DNA of 7,293 nucleotides from an uncultured Burkholderiales bacterium. Its GTDB lineage: Bacteria > Pseudomonadota > Gammaproteobacteria > Burkholderiales > Burkholderiaceae_E. Of the stretch, positions 5,775-7,293 are shown one piece after another. The position numbers and the translations under genes are program-made. The notes under the pieces were generated by a model. That model was not told the origin of the DNA and did not search any database. It was given only the letters and a program-made list of their open reading frames with translations. Location of the stretch: contig CAIXXI010000008.1 in the NCBI GenBank assembly GCA_903923345.1, positions 1-7,293 of the forward strand. The letters are read 5' to 3'. Every line of letters begins with the position of its first letter. The first letter of the stretch is position 1.

Positions 5775-6534
5775 AGGCTTCCCCCACCAGGAATGCGCCG
5801 ACGCCCGCCGCACGCATCTGAGCCACGTCGGCTTGAGTGAGGATGCCGCTCTCGGTGACGATGAGGCGGTCGGACGGGATGCGGTGCAGCTGTGACAGCG
5901 TGGTCTGAAGGCTGACTTCGAAGGTCCGCAGGTCGCGGTTATTGATACCCACCAGCGGCGTGCGCAACTGCAGCGCACGGTCAAGTTCGTTGGCATCGTG
6001 TACTTCAACCAGCACGTCCATCCCCAGTGAATGGGCACAGGCTTCCAGCTCACTGAGCTGTGTGTCATTGAGTGCCGCCACAATCAGCAACACACAGTCA
6101 GCACCCCACGCACGGGCCTGATAGACCTGGTAGGTGTCGTACAGAAAATCCTTGCGCAACACGGGCAATCGGCAGGCGGCCCGTGCAGCCTTCATGAACT
6201 CGGGCGAACCCTGAAAAAAAGACTCGTCGGTCAGCACCGACAGGCAGGCCGCGCCGCCCTGCTCGTAGGCGCGTGCGATGGCGACAGGGTCGAAATGCTC
6301 ACGCAACACGCCTTTGCTGGGGCTGGCCTTTTTCACTTCCGCGATCACGGCGGACTGACCGCGGGCGATGCGCGCGCGCATGGCGGCTTCGAAACCGCGT
6401 GGTCGCAGTGGGTCATCGGCATGCGCCAGGGTCGCTTCGGCCTGAGCACGCAGTTCGGGCAAAGGCAGTAGCGCGCGGGCAGCAGCGACTTCCTGGGCCT
6501 TCACGGCCATGATGCGGGTCAGCACGTCAGACAT
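5725..6534 (-). CDS. trpC: Indole-3-glycerol phosphate synthase TrpC
   Basis: TrpC closes carboxyphenylamino-deoxyribulose phosphate to indole-3-glycerol phosphate with loss of CO2 and water, the fourth step from chorismate to tryptophan. The 269-residue monofunctional protein has the usual length and a complete TIM-barrel motif series: IAEVKKASPSKG (64-75, Glu66 and Lys68), SVLTDESFFQGS (99-110), LRKDF (126-130, Lys128), LVEVHD (175-180, Glu177), GINNRDL (196-202), VTESG (226-230) and the phosphate-binding GAFLVGEA (246-253). The start chosen is ATG 6534 (MSDVLTRIMAVK), which matches the family N-terminus; an in-frame TTG at 6546 would add four residues. Neither has a clear Shine-Dalgarno, so translation may depend on trpD, which ends 22 bases upstream. 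No PRAI (TrpF) fusion is present. The 3' end overlaps the M61 gene by 50 bases. Confidence 0.96.
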   Translation of the reverse strand: MSDVLTRIMAVKAQEVAAARALLPLPELRAQAEATLAHADDPLRPRGFEAAMRARIARGQSAVIAEVKKASPSKGVLREHFDPVAIARAYEQGGAACLSVLTDESFFQGSPEFMKAARAACRLPVLRKDFLYDTYQVYQARAWGADCVLLIVAALNDTQLSELEACAHSLGMDVLVEVHDANELDRALQLRTPLVGINNRDLRTFEVSLQTTLSQLHRIPSDRLIVTESGILTQADVAQMRAAGVGAFLVGEAFMRADDPGRALQQLFA

Positions 6535-6556
6535 TGCAATTGCCAATCAGAGTGGG

Positions 6557-7293
6557 TCAGGCCGCTGTTGCAAGCCGCTGGGTGGTGCGTACGAAATCAT
6601 CGAGCTTGGCGCGGGCAGCACCCGAGGCAATGGTGTCGCGAGCCCGTTCGATGCCGTGCTCGATGGAGGGCACGACATTGGCAGCGTAGAGGGCAGCACC
6701 CGCATTCAGGATCACGATCTGGCGTGCGGTGCCTGGCACATTGTCGAGGGCTTGCAGCAGCATCGTGCGCGATGCGTCTGCGTCGCTCACCACCAGGCCA
6801 CGGCTCGAGACCATGGCCAGACCGAAGTCTTCGGGATGGATCTCATATTCTCGGATCTCGCCATTGCGCAGTTCACCCACCAGGGTGGATGCGCCGAGTG
6901 AAATTTCATCCATGCCATCGCGACCATGCACGACCAGCACATGGTCTGCGCCCAGCCGCTGCATGACCCGAACCTGAATACCGACCAGATCGGGGTGAAA
7001 GACGCCCATCAGCGTATTAGGCGCGTTGGCCGGATTGGTCAGCGGCCCCAGGATGTTGAAGATCGTGCGCACGCCCAGCTCACGGCGCACAGGCGCCACA
7101 TTCTTCATGGCTGGATGGTGATTGGGTGCAAACATGAACCCGATCCCGGTGGCCTGAAGGCAGGCGGCCACCTGCTCGGCATTCAGATCGATGCGCGCAC
7201 CCAATGACTCCAGCACATCGGCTGCGCCGGACTTGGACGACACGCCACGGTTACCGTGCTTGGCAACACGTGCACCCGCTGCGGCTGCCACAA
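6557..7293 (-). CDS. trpD: Anthranilate phosphoribosyltransferase TrpD (5' end cut)
   Basis: TrpD transfers phosphoribose from PRPP to anthranilate, the second step of the tryptophan branch. The window holds about the last 245 residues of a protein usually near 340; the N-terminal helical part, including the first PRPP-loop GTGGD motif, lies beyond the right edge. A GTG codon at 7291 is an internal valine of the family's VAAAAG segment and not a start. Visible motifs are VAKHGNR, SSKSGAADVLESLG, GFMFAPNHHPAMKNVAPVRRELGVRTIFNILGP (given here as landmarks, split in the family alignments into the substrate pocket and phosphate loops), GPLTNPA, and GRDGMDEIS with the metal-binding Asp-Glu pair. 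The gene ends in TGA at 6557-6559 and is followed 22 bases later by trpC, the common trpDC order. The C-terminal TQRLATAA tail is ordinary. Confidence 0.96.
   Translation of the reverse strand, partial: VAAAAGARVAKHGNRGVSSKSGAADVLESLGARIDLNAEQVAACLQATGIGFMFAPNHHPAMKNVAPVRRELGVRTIFNILGPLTNPANAPNTLMGVFHPDLVGIQVRVMQRLGADHVLVVHGRDGMDEISLGASTLVGELRNGEIREYEIHPEDFGLAMVSSRGLVVSDADASRTMLLQALDNVPGTARQIVILNAGAALYAANVVPSIEHGIERARDTIASGAARAKLDDFVRTTQRLATAA

Noticed and set aside
7289..7291. GTG as a start codon for trpD
   Set aside because: The codon is the internal valine of the conserved VAAAAG segment before KHGNR. The gene clearly continues beyond the window edge.

Overview
The window looks like a chromosomal segment of a GC-rich Gram-negative bacterium, most likely a betaproteobacterium of the order Burkholderiales. 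That placement rests on a trpD-trpC pair, the paa-type phenylacetate genes, a proteobacterial M61 peptidase with a C-terminal PDZ domain, and high-GC codon use. No 16S rRNA or other taxonomic marker is present, so this is inference. The right edge cuts trpD, and the left edge begins exactly on the reverse-strand stop codon of a possible small ORF.

Layout. Bases 1-488 hold no recognisable gene. They do contain a good sigma70-like promoter facing left (183-211), and a 44-codon reverse-strand ORF lies downstream of it. At 489-806 is ppnP, a small cupin-fold nucleoside phosphorylase. A gap of 100 bases (807-906) follows, with a possible promoter. Next comes a run of rightward genes joined by ATGA stop/start overlaps: a 3' remnant of paaG (907-1044), paaI (1041-1526), paaK (1523-2818) and an acuI/yhdH-type acrylyl-CoA reductase gene (2815-3819). 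After 17 bases comes an M61 peptidase gene (3837-5774), whose end runs 50 bases into the convergent trpC. The right end is the reverse-strand trpD-trpC pair of tryptophan biosynthesis.

How the genes work together. PaaK activates phenylacetate to its CoA thioester. PaaI hydrolyses stalled CoA intermediates of the aerobic hybrid pathway. The AcuI-like reductase probably reduces a small 2-enoyl-CoA. The window has no PaaABCDE epoxidase, PaaZ or complete PaaG, so the pathway works only if those genes lie elsewhere. TrpD and TrpC catalyse two successive steps from anthranilate towards indole-3-glycerol phosphate.

The most notable observation is the decayed paaG end, which seems to mark a deletion or rearrangement joint next to ppnP. 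It may survive as a translated 45-codon leader coupled to paaI. I see no evidence of a wholly new biological system, CRISPR array, insertion sequence or tRNA/rRNA gene.
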